Origin: JAVBLT01 sp031553315
Lineage (GTDB): Bacteria > Verrucomicrobiota > Kiritimatiellia > RFP12 > DVOR01
Assembly (NCBI GenBank): GCA_031553315.1
Contig: JAVBLT010000059.1
Location: forward strand, 1 to 32,595
DNA: 32,595 nt
Direction: 5' to 3'
The notes beneath the pieces are model-generated. The model did no database searches. It was not told the DNA's origin and saw only the letters and a program-made list of their open reading frames with translations. The position numbers were made by a program, and so were the translations under genes. Shown piece by piece: positions 7,707 to 14,969 of this stretch (positions are counted from its first letter, which is position 1; each line of letters opens with the position of its first letter).

Positions 7707-8684
7707 ATGAAAAACCTTCAAGTGACCTGTGCGGTCTGTCCGCACCGTTGCCGTCTCTCGCCCGGGCAGCGCGGTCTCTGCCGCGTGCGCGCCAATGAGG
7801 GCGGCCGCGTGGCGCTGACCACCTATGGGGAGGTCTGCGCGCTCCATCTCGATCCGGTGGAGAAAAAGCCGTTTTACCATCTGATGCCGGGGGAGGCTGT
7901 TCTTTCCATCGGCATGCCGGGGTGCAACCTCCGCTGCGAGGGGTGCCAAAACGCCGTGATCTCGCAGGTGGGTTCCTGCGCGGATGCCGCCCGGCTGAGG
8001 CCGGAGCGCGTGCCGGTTTTCGCGCTTGAACAGGATGCGCGGTGGGTGGCTTACACCTACACGGAGCCGCTTGTTTCTTATGAATACCTGGTTGATTGCT
8101 GCACGGCGGTTCAGCATGCGGGTTTGCGCAATGCGCTCGTCACGGCGGCCTATGTCAACCCCGAGCCGCTGGAGAAGCTGCTGCCGCTGATTTCGGCGGC
8201 GAATGTGGATGTCAAAAGCTTTTCCGATGCGTTTTACCGGCAGCATTGCGGCGGTTCGCTGGATCCGGTGCTGGATGCGCTGAAAATGATGCGCGGGGCG
8301 GGGATTCACCTGGAAATCACACAGCTGGTCATTCCGGGCATGAATGACGATGAGGCTCAGTTTCGCGGGCTTGCCGATTGGGTGAACCGGGAGCTTGGCT
8401 CTGAGATTCCGCTTCATTTTTCACGGTTTTTCCCGGCTCACCGGTTGCTTTATGCTCGGTCGACGCCTCTGGAAACGCTGGAAAGGGCGGTTGAAATCGC
8501 CCGCGAATGCGGCCTGATCCATGTGTATACCGGCAATGCGTTGTTCGATGTGCCGAAGGTGACGGTCTGCGCGCAGTGTCGCGCCCCGCTTGTGGTCCGG
8601 GAAGGTTTTCGCCTGGTTGAGAATCGCCTGAAAGACGGTTGCTGCCCCGATTGCCGTGCGCCGCTCTATGGCGTTTGGAGCTGA
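7707..8684 (+). CDS. amrS: AmmeMemoRadiSam system radical SAM enzyme
   Basis: A 325-residue radical SAM protein. The [4Fe-4S] motif CxxxCxxC is Cys73, Cys77, Cys80 (PGCNLRCEGCQN). It is preceded by an N-terminal cysteine cluster (C8, C11, C15, C25 in CAVCPHRC and GLC), and a C-terminal zinc-ribbon-like segment carries two further pairs (CAQC and CPDC). This pattern belongs to the AmmeMemoRadiSam system enzyme, related to pyruvate formate-lyase activating proteins; the substrate is not established. It is followed 12 bases later by the MEMO1-AMMECR1 fusion, completing the named trio with two genes. The start is ATG 7707 because GAAGGAG lies 7 bases upstream; ATGs at 7680 and 7692 lack an RBS. 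The stop codon lies in the RBS of the next gene, so the two are cotranscribed. Confidence 0.88.
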   Translation: MKNLQVTCAVCPHRCRLSPGQRGLCRVRANEGGRVALTTYGEVCALHLDPVEKKPFYHLMPGEAVLSIGMPGCNLRCEGCQNAVISQVGSCADAARLRPERVPVFALEQDARWVAYTYTEPLVSYEYLVDCCTAVQHAGLRNALVTAAYVNPEPLEKLLPLISAANVDVKSFSDAFYRQHCGGSLDPVLDALKMMRGAGIHLEITQLVIPGMNDDEAQFRGLADWVNRELGSEIPLHFSRFFPAHRLLYARSTPLETLERAVEIARECGLIHVYTGNALFDVPKVTVCAQCRAPLVVREGFRLVENRLKDGCCPDCRAPLYGVWS

Positions 8685-8696
8685 AAGGAGGCCTTT

Positions 8697-10100
8697 ATGG
8701 CCAATATCATGCTTTCCTCTCTTGCGGGGAATTGGTATCCCTCGGATCCCGACGAGCTGAGAACCGAGCTTCGTTCGTTCATGCCGGCGCTCGCTTGCGA
8801 CGATGATCTCGCGGGGTTGATTGCCCCGCACGCGGGGTACCGTTTTTCAGGGCGCGTGGCGGGCGCGGCCTACGCCCGGGTGAACCCGCGCCGTTACAAC
8901 CGGGTGCTGATTCTCGCGCCGGCGCATTATGAACCCTTGCGCGATGTGTTTTCGCTGCCCAACGCCGAGGGCATTCAAACGCCGCTGGGTGTGGCTCGCT
9001 TCGACGAGGAGGCGTGCGGCGTGTTGCGCGCTTCGCCGTTTCACCGCGTGATCCCCTCGCACCGCGAGGAGCACAGCCACCAGATTCAGGTGCCGTTCCT
9101 GCAAGTGATTTTCGGCGAGGAGCTGAGGCTTGTGCCGGTATTGGTCGGGCGGGTTTCTCCGGAAAAACGAGGGGCGATTGTGGAGGAATTGAGGAAAATC
9201 GTCACCCCGCACACGCTTCTGGTGATCAGCACGGATTTCACGCACTACGGTTCGCGTTTCGGCTACAGGCCTTTCGCCGTTTCGGTGGCCGATCGGATCC
9301 GGGCGCTTGATGAATCGATTTACGACGCGCTTGCCGGGCGCGATGCCGCCAAGCTTGAAGCCGGCCTTCTGGAAACCAAGGCCACGGTGTGCGGCCGGGA
9401 GGCGCTGTTGCTCTTCTCCGCGCTGCTTCCGCCCTCGGCCTGTTTCGAGAAGACCGATTATGAAACTTCGGGAAACCTCCTCGGCGATTACACCGATTCC
9501 GTTTCCTACCTGAGCGCCGTTGTTCACGCCACGCCGGAAAATAGCGCCGGATCGCTTTCTGCCGAGGAGAAAAAGGAGCTTTTGGCTTTTGCCCGGCGCA
9601 CGCTTGAAAGCGCTGCCGCCCACGGCAAGGCGCGCGAAGAGCCCGCCCGCATCACGCCGGGGATGGCGGAAAAACGCGGGGCTTTCGTGACGCTTCGCTC
9701 CGGCGATCATGTGCTGCGGGGCTGCATCGGGGAGATTCAGCCGGAGAGGCCCTTGTGGAAGGTGGTTCGCGACCGCACGCGGAGCGCCGCGCTTGAGGAT
9801 CCGCGCTTTCAGCCCGTGGCGCCGCATGAGGCGCCTGATTTGAAGATTGAGATCTCCGCGCTTACTCCGCCCTCGGCGATTGATTCTCCTTCGGAGATCA
9901 TCGTGGGCCGGCATGGCGTGATTCTCTCAAAAGGGTCGCGCGGCGCCGTGTTTTTGCCACAGGTCGCGACCGAAGAGAAGTGGTCGCGCGAGGAGATGCT
10001 CAACCGCCTCGCCTGCAAGGCCGGGCTCGACTCCGCCGCCTGGCGCTCGCCCGATGCCCGCTTCGAGGTCTTCGAGGCGGAGGTGTTTCGCGAGGAATGA
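8697..10100 (+). CDS. AmmeMemoRadiSam system fusion protein: MEMO1-like domain plus AMMECR1-like domain
   Basis: A 467-residue two-domain protein. Residues ~1-275 form a MEMO1-like domain of the class III extradiol dioxygenase fold, with IAPHAGYRFSGRVAG, LAPAHYEPL and ISTDFTHYG; the histidines correspond to metal-site histidines of the family. The third ligand of human MEMO1, a cysteine, has no counterpart in GNLLGDYTDSVSY. Residues ~285-467 form an AMMECR1 domain with its hallmark LRGCIGEI. Both families are conserved from archaea to humans, where MEMO1 has been linked to iron and redox signalling; the bacterial function is unknown. ATG 8697 is preceded by AAAGGAGG. The gene converges with ispH, leaving 3 bases between stop codons and no terminator. 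Confidence 0.9.
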   Translation: MANIMLSSLAGNWYPSDPDELRTELRSFMPALACDDDLAGLIAPHAGYRFSGRVAGAAYARVNPRRYNRVLILAPAHYEPLRDVFSLPNAEGIQTPLGVARFDEEACGVLRASPFHRVIPSHREEHSHQIQVPFLQVIFGEELRLVPVLVGRVSPEKRGAIVEELRKIVTPHTLLVISTDFTHYGSRFGYRPFAVSVADRIRALDESIYDALAGRDAAKLEAGLLETKATVCGREALLLFSALLPPSACFEKTDYETSGNLLGDYTDSVSYLSAVVHATPENSAGSLSAEEKKELLAFARRTLESAAAHGKAREEPARITPGMAEKRGAFVTLRSGDHVLRGCIGEIQPERPLWKVVRDRTRSAALEDPRFQPVAPHEAPDLKIEISALTPPSAIDSPSEIIVGRHGVILSKGSRGAVFLPQVATEEKWSREEMLNRLACKAGLDSAAWRSPDARFEVFEAEVFREE

Positions 10101-10103
10101 AGG

Positions 10104-11006
10104 CTACGCGCCGCCCGCGTCGAGAATGCGCGGGGCGGCGAAATCGCCGCGCCGCCGAAGCGCCGCCACGATGCGTTCAAGGAAGTATTCCGGGGTGGAG
10201 GCGCCGCTGGTAATGCCCACCGTTTGAATGGAGGCATCGCCGAACGGCAGCGCGGAGAGCTCCTCTTCCGAACCGATGAGCGCCGCGCGGCACCCGGCCG
10301 ATTCGGCGGTCTCCACCAGGCGGCGGCTGTTGGAGCTGGTGGAAGAGCCCAGCACGATGATGAAGTCGGATACGCCGGCGAGGCGGCGCACGGCTTCCTG
10401 GCGGTTTCGCGTGGCGTAGCAGATGTCGGTATGGCTGGGTGTGCGCAGATCGGGGAAGCGGCGCGTGAGCACCGCCATCACGCCGTCGTGCATGTCGCCG
10501 CTGATGGTCGTTTGCGACACGGCGGCCACGGGTTTGCCTGCGGGCGGTTTCAGGGCTTCGGCCGCTGCGGGGGAGTCGACGGGGAAGGTCGCCTCCGGCG
10601 CTTCGCCGCACACGCCGATCACTTCGGCGTGCGCCGCGTGGCCGATGCAGACAATGGCGCAGCCTTGCTCCGCAAACTGCCGCACTTCGAGGTGAACCTT
10701 TTCCACAAAAGGGCAGGTCGCGTCGACCACCGTCAGGCTCCGGCCTTCCGCTTCGCGCCGCACGCAGGGGGCCACGCCGTGGGCCGAGAAGAGCACGCGC
10801 CCGCCTTCGGGCACTTCGGCGAGGGTTTTCACGAAGACGGTTCCGCGCTCGCGCAACTGCTCCACCACCTGGCGGTTGTGGACGAGCTCATGCAGGCAAT
10901 AGAGCGTTTGGCCGGGGTGTGCGGCAAGCGTGGCTTCGGCCATGCGCACCGCGCGCGCCACGCCGGAACAGAAGCCGTGAGGCTGAACAAGAAGCATGGA
11001 TTTCAT
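10104..11006 (-). CDS. ispH: 4-hydroxy-3-methylbut-2-enyl diphosphate reductase (IspH/LytB)
   Basis: A 300-residue iron-sulfur enzyme catalysing the last step of the MEP isoprenoid pathway, reducing HMBPP to IPP and DMAPP. The three cluster-binding cysteines are present at the expected spacing: Cys13 (HGFCSGVARAV), Cys98 (DATCPFVEKVH) and Cys196 (DICYATRNRQ). The substrate-binding SAHGV and SSTSSNS motifs are also visible. The open frame continues upstream through the adjacent repeat element, but the family N-terminus fits ATG 11006 (or 11015, two to three residues longer). No Shine-Dalgarno is visible. A TACAAT lies 7 bases before the ATG, suggesting a leaderless transcript whose promoter overlaps the repeat end at 11027. 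Confidence 0.93.
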   Translation of the reverse strand: MKSMLLVQPHGFCSGVARAVRMAEATLAAHPGQTLYCLHELVHNRQVVEQLRERGTVFVKTLAEVPEGGRVLFSAHGVAPCVRREAEGRSLTVVDATCPFVEKVHLEVRQFAEQGCAIVCIGHAAHAEVIGVCGEAPEATFPVDSPAAAEALKPPAGKPVAAVSQTTISGDMHDGVMAVLTRRFPDLRTPSHTDICYATRNRQEAVRRLAGVSDFIIVLGSSTSSNSRRLVETAESAGCRAALIGSEEELSALPFGDASIQTVGITSGASTPEYFLERIVAALRRRGDFAAPRILDAGGA

Positions 11007-11026
11007 GGCGGGCATTGTAACGGATT

Positions 11027-11189
11027 TAGAGCAGGTTTCGATTGATTTTTCCGCTTTTTCTCGGTGCTTTTTGTTTTTGAACTTCACCCTTTCAGATCGC
11101 CGTAGCGTTGCTACGGCTCGCCTCAAGCGTTTGTCAAAACCCAAAATCACCTTCGCAAAATCCGGAAATCTCATTCGAAACCTGCTCTA
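11027..11189 (-). repeat. MITE-like inverted-repeat element, complete copy 2 (163 bp)
   Basis: This complete copy has imperfect terminal inverted repeats of about 28 bp: TAGAGCAGGTTTCGA is identical at both ends, followed by a further 13 bases with three mismatches. Inside are a perfect TTGACA, an internal stem-loop (CCGTAGC AAC GCTACGG), and A-rich sequence. There is no coding capacity beyond accidental open frames. The TA at each extremity could be a TA target duplication, as in IS630/Tc1-mariner-derived MITEs, but with the empty site unknown this is inference. One end supplies the stop codon of the glycosidase gene at 11187; the other lies 20 bases before ispH. Confidence 0.85.
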
Positions 11190-12680
11190 GAGTTTAAGCT
11201 CGGTGGTGCCGGCGGTGAAGAGGCGGCGGGTGTAGTTGATGACGAGGAAGAAGGGTTTGTCGGTGGTGACGGTGACGGTGTCTTTGCCGTTGTAGATGAG
11301 GCAGACGGTGGTGTCGCCCACGCGGAGGTTGCGGATGCCCTGGATGCCTTTGTCGCGCTTGACATCCCAGGTGACGATTTTCTGGATCGCGTCGACCTCG
11401 CGGATTCCGAGGATGTTTTCGATGAAGAGGCTGATGGGGCCGAGGGCGGACCAGCCGCAGAAATCGGGGCGGGCGCGGCGGCCGTGTTCGGTGGAGGGGG
11501 CGTTGGCGGAGGGGGAGTAGCACTCCCAGATGGTGTGGGGCTCGATGGCGCGGTAGGTGGCGAGCTGCTGGCGGAGGGTCTTTTCGGCGATGTCGTCGGC
11601 GAGGTCGGTGTAGCCGTAGCGCTCGAGGGCTTTGACGACCATATAGGTGGCGGGGAGCCAGATTCCGCCGCGCCAGTAGTCGCCGGTGGCGTCGTTGTAG
11701 TCTTTGTCGTTTCGGGCGAGGGTGGGGATGGGGAACGGGCCGCCGAAGAGGGCGGGGTCTTTGAGGGTTTCGACCATGCGGGCGGCTTGGCGCTGGGTGG
11801 CTACGCCGGCGAGGAGGGGCCAGAAGGAGGCGGGGGTTTTAATGCGGCAGGGCTCGCCGGTTTCGGCGGAGATGTCGTAATAGAAACCGTCTTTCTCATC
11901 CCAGTATTTGGCGTTGATGTGATCGCGGAGGGTTTGGAATTCCTTGAACCAGCGGAGGGTGTTTTCGCGGTCGCCGAGGAGGAGGTGGAGCTGGGAGAGG
12001 GATTTGGCGGAGAGGGCCTGCTGGCTGATGGCGTCGACCCAGAAAATTTTGTTCCAGCCGCCGGCGTCGCGGCCGCGGGGGGTGTTGTCCATGCCGCTGG
12101 CGGTGCCGCTCCAGATGTAGTCGCTCACGCCGTCGGCGGGGTCGACGATGGGTCTGATGTGGATGGCGTTGGCGACGGAGGGGAGTTTTTTGCCGGTGGG
12201 GGCGCTTTTGAACCCGTCGTAATGGCGCTGGGGGTATTGCTTTTCTTTGATGATGCGGTCGATGCGTTTGCGGTCGGCGGTGAAGGTGATGGTGTGGAGC
12301 TCGCACCAGGCGAAGAGGGGGGGATTGTCGTAGAAGTGAATGGTGAGAGGAGAGGGGACGGCGTCGACAAGGGGACTGTAGAGGTTGTCGAGGGATTCGA
12401 TTCCGGGATAGATTTCGGGGCAGTATTTGGTGAAAAAGGTCATGAAACAGGTGTCCCAGATCCAGATCTGGTCGTCGTAGCAGTTTTCATCCATATAGGG
12501 TGAAACGGGGGCGCCGGCGGGAGCTTCGCGGATGCGGCCGTAGGCGATGCGCCAGGTGTTGGTGTAAAGGTCGGTGAGGGCTGCGTCGGGGTAAATCACC
12601 TCGGGGATTTTGCTTTCCCAGGGGGCTTCGGCGAAGAGGGAACCGGCGAGAAGAAGGGCTGTGAGGAGTGTGGTTTTCAT
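11187..12680 (-). CDS. Secreted GH63/MGH1-like (alpha/alpha)6-barrel glycoside hydrolase
   Basis: A 497-residue protein with a Sec signal peptide (MKTTLLTALLLAGSLFAEA) and an (alpha/alpha)6 barrel of the trehalase / GH63 / mannosylglycerate hydrolase-like group. Supporting segments are YDDQIWIWDTCFMTFF near the N-terminus, the AGGWNKIFWVDAISQQAL helix pair, and GDYWRGGIWLPATYMVVKAL followed by TIWECYSPSA towards the C-terminus. The substrate is probably an alpha-linked glucoside or mannoside; the exact specificity cannot be read. The TAG stop codon is the outermost triplet of the adjacent repeat element, so the last residues could have been altered by the insertion. The start lies 3 bases after the stop of a broken membrane-protein gene, with which it must once have been translated in tandem. 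Confidence 0.85.
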   Translation of the reverse strand: MKTTLLTALLLAGSLFAEAPWESKIPEVIYPDAALTDLYTNTWRIAYGRIREAPAGAPVSPYMDENCYDDQIWIWDTCFMTFFTKYCPEIYPGIESLDNLYSPLVDAVPSPLTIHFYDNPPLFAWCELHTITFTADRKRIDRIIKEKQYPQRHYDGFKSAPTGKKLPSVANAIHIRPIVDPADGVSDYIWSGTASGMDNTPRGRDAGGWNKIFWVDAISQQALSAKSLSQLHLLLGDRENTLRWFKEFQTLRDHINAKYWDEKDGFYYDISAETGEPCRIKTPASFWPLLAGVATQRQAARMVETLKDPALFGGPFPIPTLARNDKDYNDATGDYWRGGIWLPATYMVVKALERYGYTDLADDIAEKTLRQQLATYRAIEPHTIWECYSPSANAPSTEHGRRARPDFCGWSALGPISLFIENILGIREVDAIQKIVTWDVKRDKGIQGIRNLRVGDTTVCLIYNGKDTVTVTTDKPFFLVINYTRRLFTAGTTELKL

Positions 12681-12683
12681 GGT

Positions 12684-12820
12684 TTAGAGCTTGATGAAGA
12701 TTTTTTTGCGGTGGAAGAGGAAAAGGACCAGCCATTGGATCACGATCGCGCCGGCTGTGACGACCACGGCATTGTAGCCTCCGGCGATGCGGGCGCACGG
12801 GTTTCATGTTGTTCGGGCAT
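12684..12820 (-). pseudogene. Remnant of an integral membrane protein gene (ends joined out of frame)
   Basis: An ATG at 12820 with a GGAG-type RBS begins MPEQHETRAP, but this frame stops early. Another frame, open to a TAA at 12684-12686, encodes ARIAGGYNAVVVTAG then AIVIQWLVLFLFHRKKIFIKL: a last transmembrane helix with a basic tail ending in IFIKL. The 137-base span is not a multiple of 3. The simplest reading is an internal deletion that joined the first ~10 codons to the last ~40 of a polytopic protein. The C-terminal pattern resembles acyltransferase-like (DUF5009/HGSNAT-type) membrane proteins that accompany glycosidases in PVC genomes, but that assignment is weak. Confidence 0.55.
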
Positions 12821-12849
12821 GACGATCTCCAATAAGAAAACTGATTTTT

Positions 12850-13620
12850 TTATTTTTTTGCAGGCGGCATGAGTGATTTGGGTTTGGTCTGATTGTTTTC
12901 GACCATCCACTCCAAGGCCTTGGTCATGGCCGGCTCGGGCGCCCAGGTGTGGCCGCCGGGAAATTTTTCGAAGACGTTTTTAACCCATTTGGGCAGTATT
13001 TTTTTCACACGGTCGATTTCCACGCAGTTGGAATCTTTGTCGCCGAAGAGGGCGTAGAGGATGAGTTTTTTGTTTTTCCGGAAGGGTTGCACATCGTATT
13101 CCGAACCGTTTTGGGCGAGGCCCGCGCCTTGGAGAATGAGACCGGCGAAACCGGGGCGGTCGCCGACCGCCAGGCTGGCGAAACGGGCGCCGCCGGAGAG
13201 GCCGGTGATGTAGAGCTCGCCGGGCTTGAGGCGCAGGCGCCTGGCGGCATCGTCATACGCGGCGCGGAAGTTGCCGATGCAGGTGAGCGTGGGGCCGTTT
13301 TTCGATTCCACGAGCATGACGGCGAGCCATTTGTTTTCCTTCACGAATTGGGCGGCGCCGTGGAGGCCGGCGTTGCCGGAGGGGGAGCAGATGAAGAGGC
13401 AGGGATATTTTTGGTCTTTGTTTTTGTCGTAATCCTTGGGGATGTAGACCTTGTAATGCCAGGGTTCTTTATCGACGGTTTTGCCGTTGTATTTTTCCTT
13501 GGCGGTATACTCGCAGGAAATGAGGGTGATTTTATCTTCAGGCAGCGCGGTATCCATGGGGCTGATTTCAGCGCGGGCGGCTGCTGTGAAAAGCAGAAAG
13601 GCGGCGAGGATGTGTTTCAT
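12850..13620 (-). CDS. Secreted alpha/beta hydrolase (esterase or peptidase-like)
   Basis: A 256-residue protein with a signal peptide (MKHILAAFLLFTAAARA). The alpha/beta-hydrolase triad is recognisable: nucleophile Ser142 in GLSGG, an acid at Asp194 or Asp196 (LFGDKDSN) and His224 (PGGHTW). The oxyanion region is FICSPSGNAG. It resembles the PHB-depolymerase/feruloyl-esterase-like and dienelactone-hydrolase-like groups; an esterase acting on acylated glycans would fit the adjacent glycosidase. It has its own promoter and lies upstream of the broken membrane gene and the glycosidase in the same direction. The C-terminal lysine/proline tail is unremarkable. Confidence 0.8.
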   Translation of the reverse strand: MKHILAAFLLFTAAARAEISPMDTALPEDKITLISCEYTAKEKYNGKTVDKEPWHYKVYIPKDYDKNKDQKYPCLFICSPSGNAGLHGAAQFVKENKWLAVMLVESKNGPTLTCIGNFRAAYDDAARRLRLKPGELYITGLSGGARFASLAVGDRPGFAGLILQGAGLAQNGSEYDVQPFRKNKKLILYALFGDKDSNCVEIDRVKKILPKWVKNVFEKFPGGHTWAPEPAMTKALEWMVENNQTKPKSLMPPAKK

Positions 13621-13695
13621 GGTTTCATTCCTTGGTTTTCAAATGAACGATCCGTTGAATCTGGGCGGGCGTTTTTTTGCTTGCTTCACACCCAT

Positions 13696-13724
13696 ACTGT
13701 AATGAATAATCTGCGCGATGGCAA
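13696..13724 (-). promoter_or_regulatory. Promoter of the secreted alpha/beta hydrolase (and perhaps the glycosidase)
   Basis: TTGCCA (13719-13724), 17-bp spacer, TACAGT (13696-13701) on the minus strand, about 75 bases before the hydrolase start. No strong terminator is visible between the hydrolase and the glycosidase, so one transcript could carry both. Confidence 0.55.
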
Positions 13725-13842
13725 GGGGGTTTTCGCCGAAAAAGCCGGATCTCCGGAAACGGCGCGGCTTCGGTGCGTTTTTTTTGATGCGCGCCGAACC
13801 ACCCGCCGGCCAGCCACGTTTGACCTTTTAAAGGAGATTCAT

Positions 13843-14952
13843 ATGAAACGCACCCTCTTCGCCGCGCTTGCCCTCGCCACAGCCTTCCCCGCCTTCGCAG
13901 CCCTGCAGCCCCAAACCGAGCAAGCCGCCCGCGCCGCCATCCAAAAAGGCATCGCCTACCTCAAAAGCACGCAAAAGGCCGACGGTTCCTGGTCGGATCC
14001 CCAATTCCCCGCCCTCACGGGCATGCCGCTTTGGGCGCTCGCGGTCGCGGGCCATACCGGCGCCGATCCTGCGGTCAGCAACGCCACGGCCTTCGTGGTC
14101 TCCAAAGCCCAGGCCGACGGCGGCCTCTATACTCCCATCCCCGGGCGCCGCGGCGGAGGCCTCGGCAACTACAACACCTGCCTCTGCGTCAACGCCCTTC
14201 ATGCCGTCGTCGATCTCCGGCCCCGGCTTGCTCCCGTCATTCTCCGTGCCCGCGCCTACATCGCCGCCACCCAGCAGGCCGCCGAAGGCATCCACGCTGG
14301 CGGTTTCGGCTACGACCGCAACGCCGACCGCCTGTATACCGACATGAACAACACCTTCTACGCCGCCGATGCCATCCGCCGCACGCAAGACGTGGAAGAG
14401 AGCCGCCCCGCCGGCGAAAAACGCGTCGATATCGACTGGGCCGCCGCTCTCGCCTACACCCTGCGCATGCAGAAAACCGAAGGCCCCGAAACCGGCGGCT
14501 TCGTCTACAACCTCCAGGATCCCAAAGCCGGCGTGGAAAATCCCAACGCCGACCGCCCCGTTTTGCGCGCCTACGGCAGCATGACCTACGCCGGTCTCCT
14601 GACCATGCTCCATGCCAGGCTTGAAAAAAGCGATCCCCGCGTCCGCTCCACCCTTGCTTACCTCGGCCGGTACTGGACGCTCGAAGAAAATCAGAACATG
14701 GGCAGCCAAGGCCTCTACTTCTACTACACCGTCATCGCCCGCGCCATGAGCGCCGCCAATCTCGAAGCCATTCCCCGCGAAGGCGCCGATCCTGTTCTCT
14801 GGCGCGAAGCGCTTATCGAAAAGCTCGTTTCCCTTCAAAGGGAAGACGGTTCCTGGGCCAACGAAAACAATCGCTTCTGGGAGGCCGATCCCGCCCTCGC
14901 CACCTCCTACGCCCTGCTCGCCCTCGAATTCGCCGCCGGTCTCACCCGGTAA
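13843..14952 (+). CDS. Secreted prenyltransferase/squalene-oxidase repeat protein
   Basis: A 369-residue protein with a signal peptide (MKRTLFAALALATAFPAFA). The mature part is built of alpha/alpha-toroid repeats of the terpenoid cyclase / prenyltransferase superfamily, shown by recurring segments such as GIAYLKSTQKADGSW, GGLYTPIPGRRGGG and KLVSLQREDGSWANENNRFW with the QxxDGSW signature. Proteins of this kind with signal peptides are abundant in Planctomycetes and relatives and usually lack the DxDD catalytic motif; I see none here, so a cyclase function is unlikely. ATG 13843 has AAGGAG about 7 bases upstream. It is a single gene, convergent with the metal ATPase 17 bases beyond its stop. 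Confidence 0.85.
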   Translation: MKRTLFAALALATAFPAFAALQPQTEQAARAAIQKGIAYLKSTQKADGSWSDPQFPALTGMPLWALAVAGHTGADPAVSNATAFVVSKAQADGGLYTPIPGRRGGGLGNYNTCLCVNALHAVVDLRPRLAPVILRARAYIAATQQAAEGIHAGGFGYDRNADRLYTDMNNTFYAADAIRRTQDVEESRPAGEKRVDIDWAAALAYTLRMQKTEGPETGGFVYNLQDPKAGVENPNADRPVLRAYGSMTYAGLLTMLHARLEKSDPRVRSTLAYLGRYWTLEENQNMGSQGLYFYYTVIARAMSAANLEAIPREGADPVLWREALIEKLVSLQREDGSWANENNRFWEADPALATSYALLALEFAAGLTR

Positions 14953-14969
14953 AAACAGGCGCTCAAAAA

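Noticed and set aside
11007..11174. N-terminal extension of IspH through the repeat element
   Set aside because: The IspH family begins at about MKSMLLVQPHGFC; the extra 56 codons are simply the repeat read in frame.
13725..13842. Inverted CGGCGCG/CGCGCCG around a T8 run upstream of the prenyltransferase-repeat gene
   Set aside because: The arms are short (7 bp) and 20-25 bases apart in GC-rich DNA, and the T run is in the loop, so it is neither a convincing terminator nor an operator; no good promoter could be read here either.
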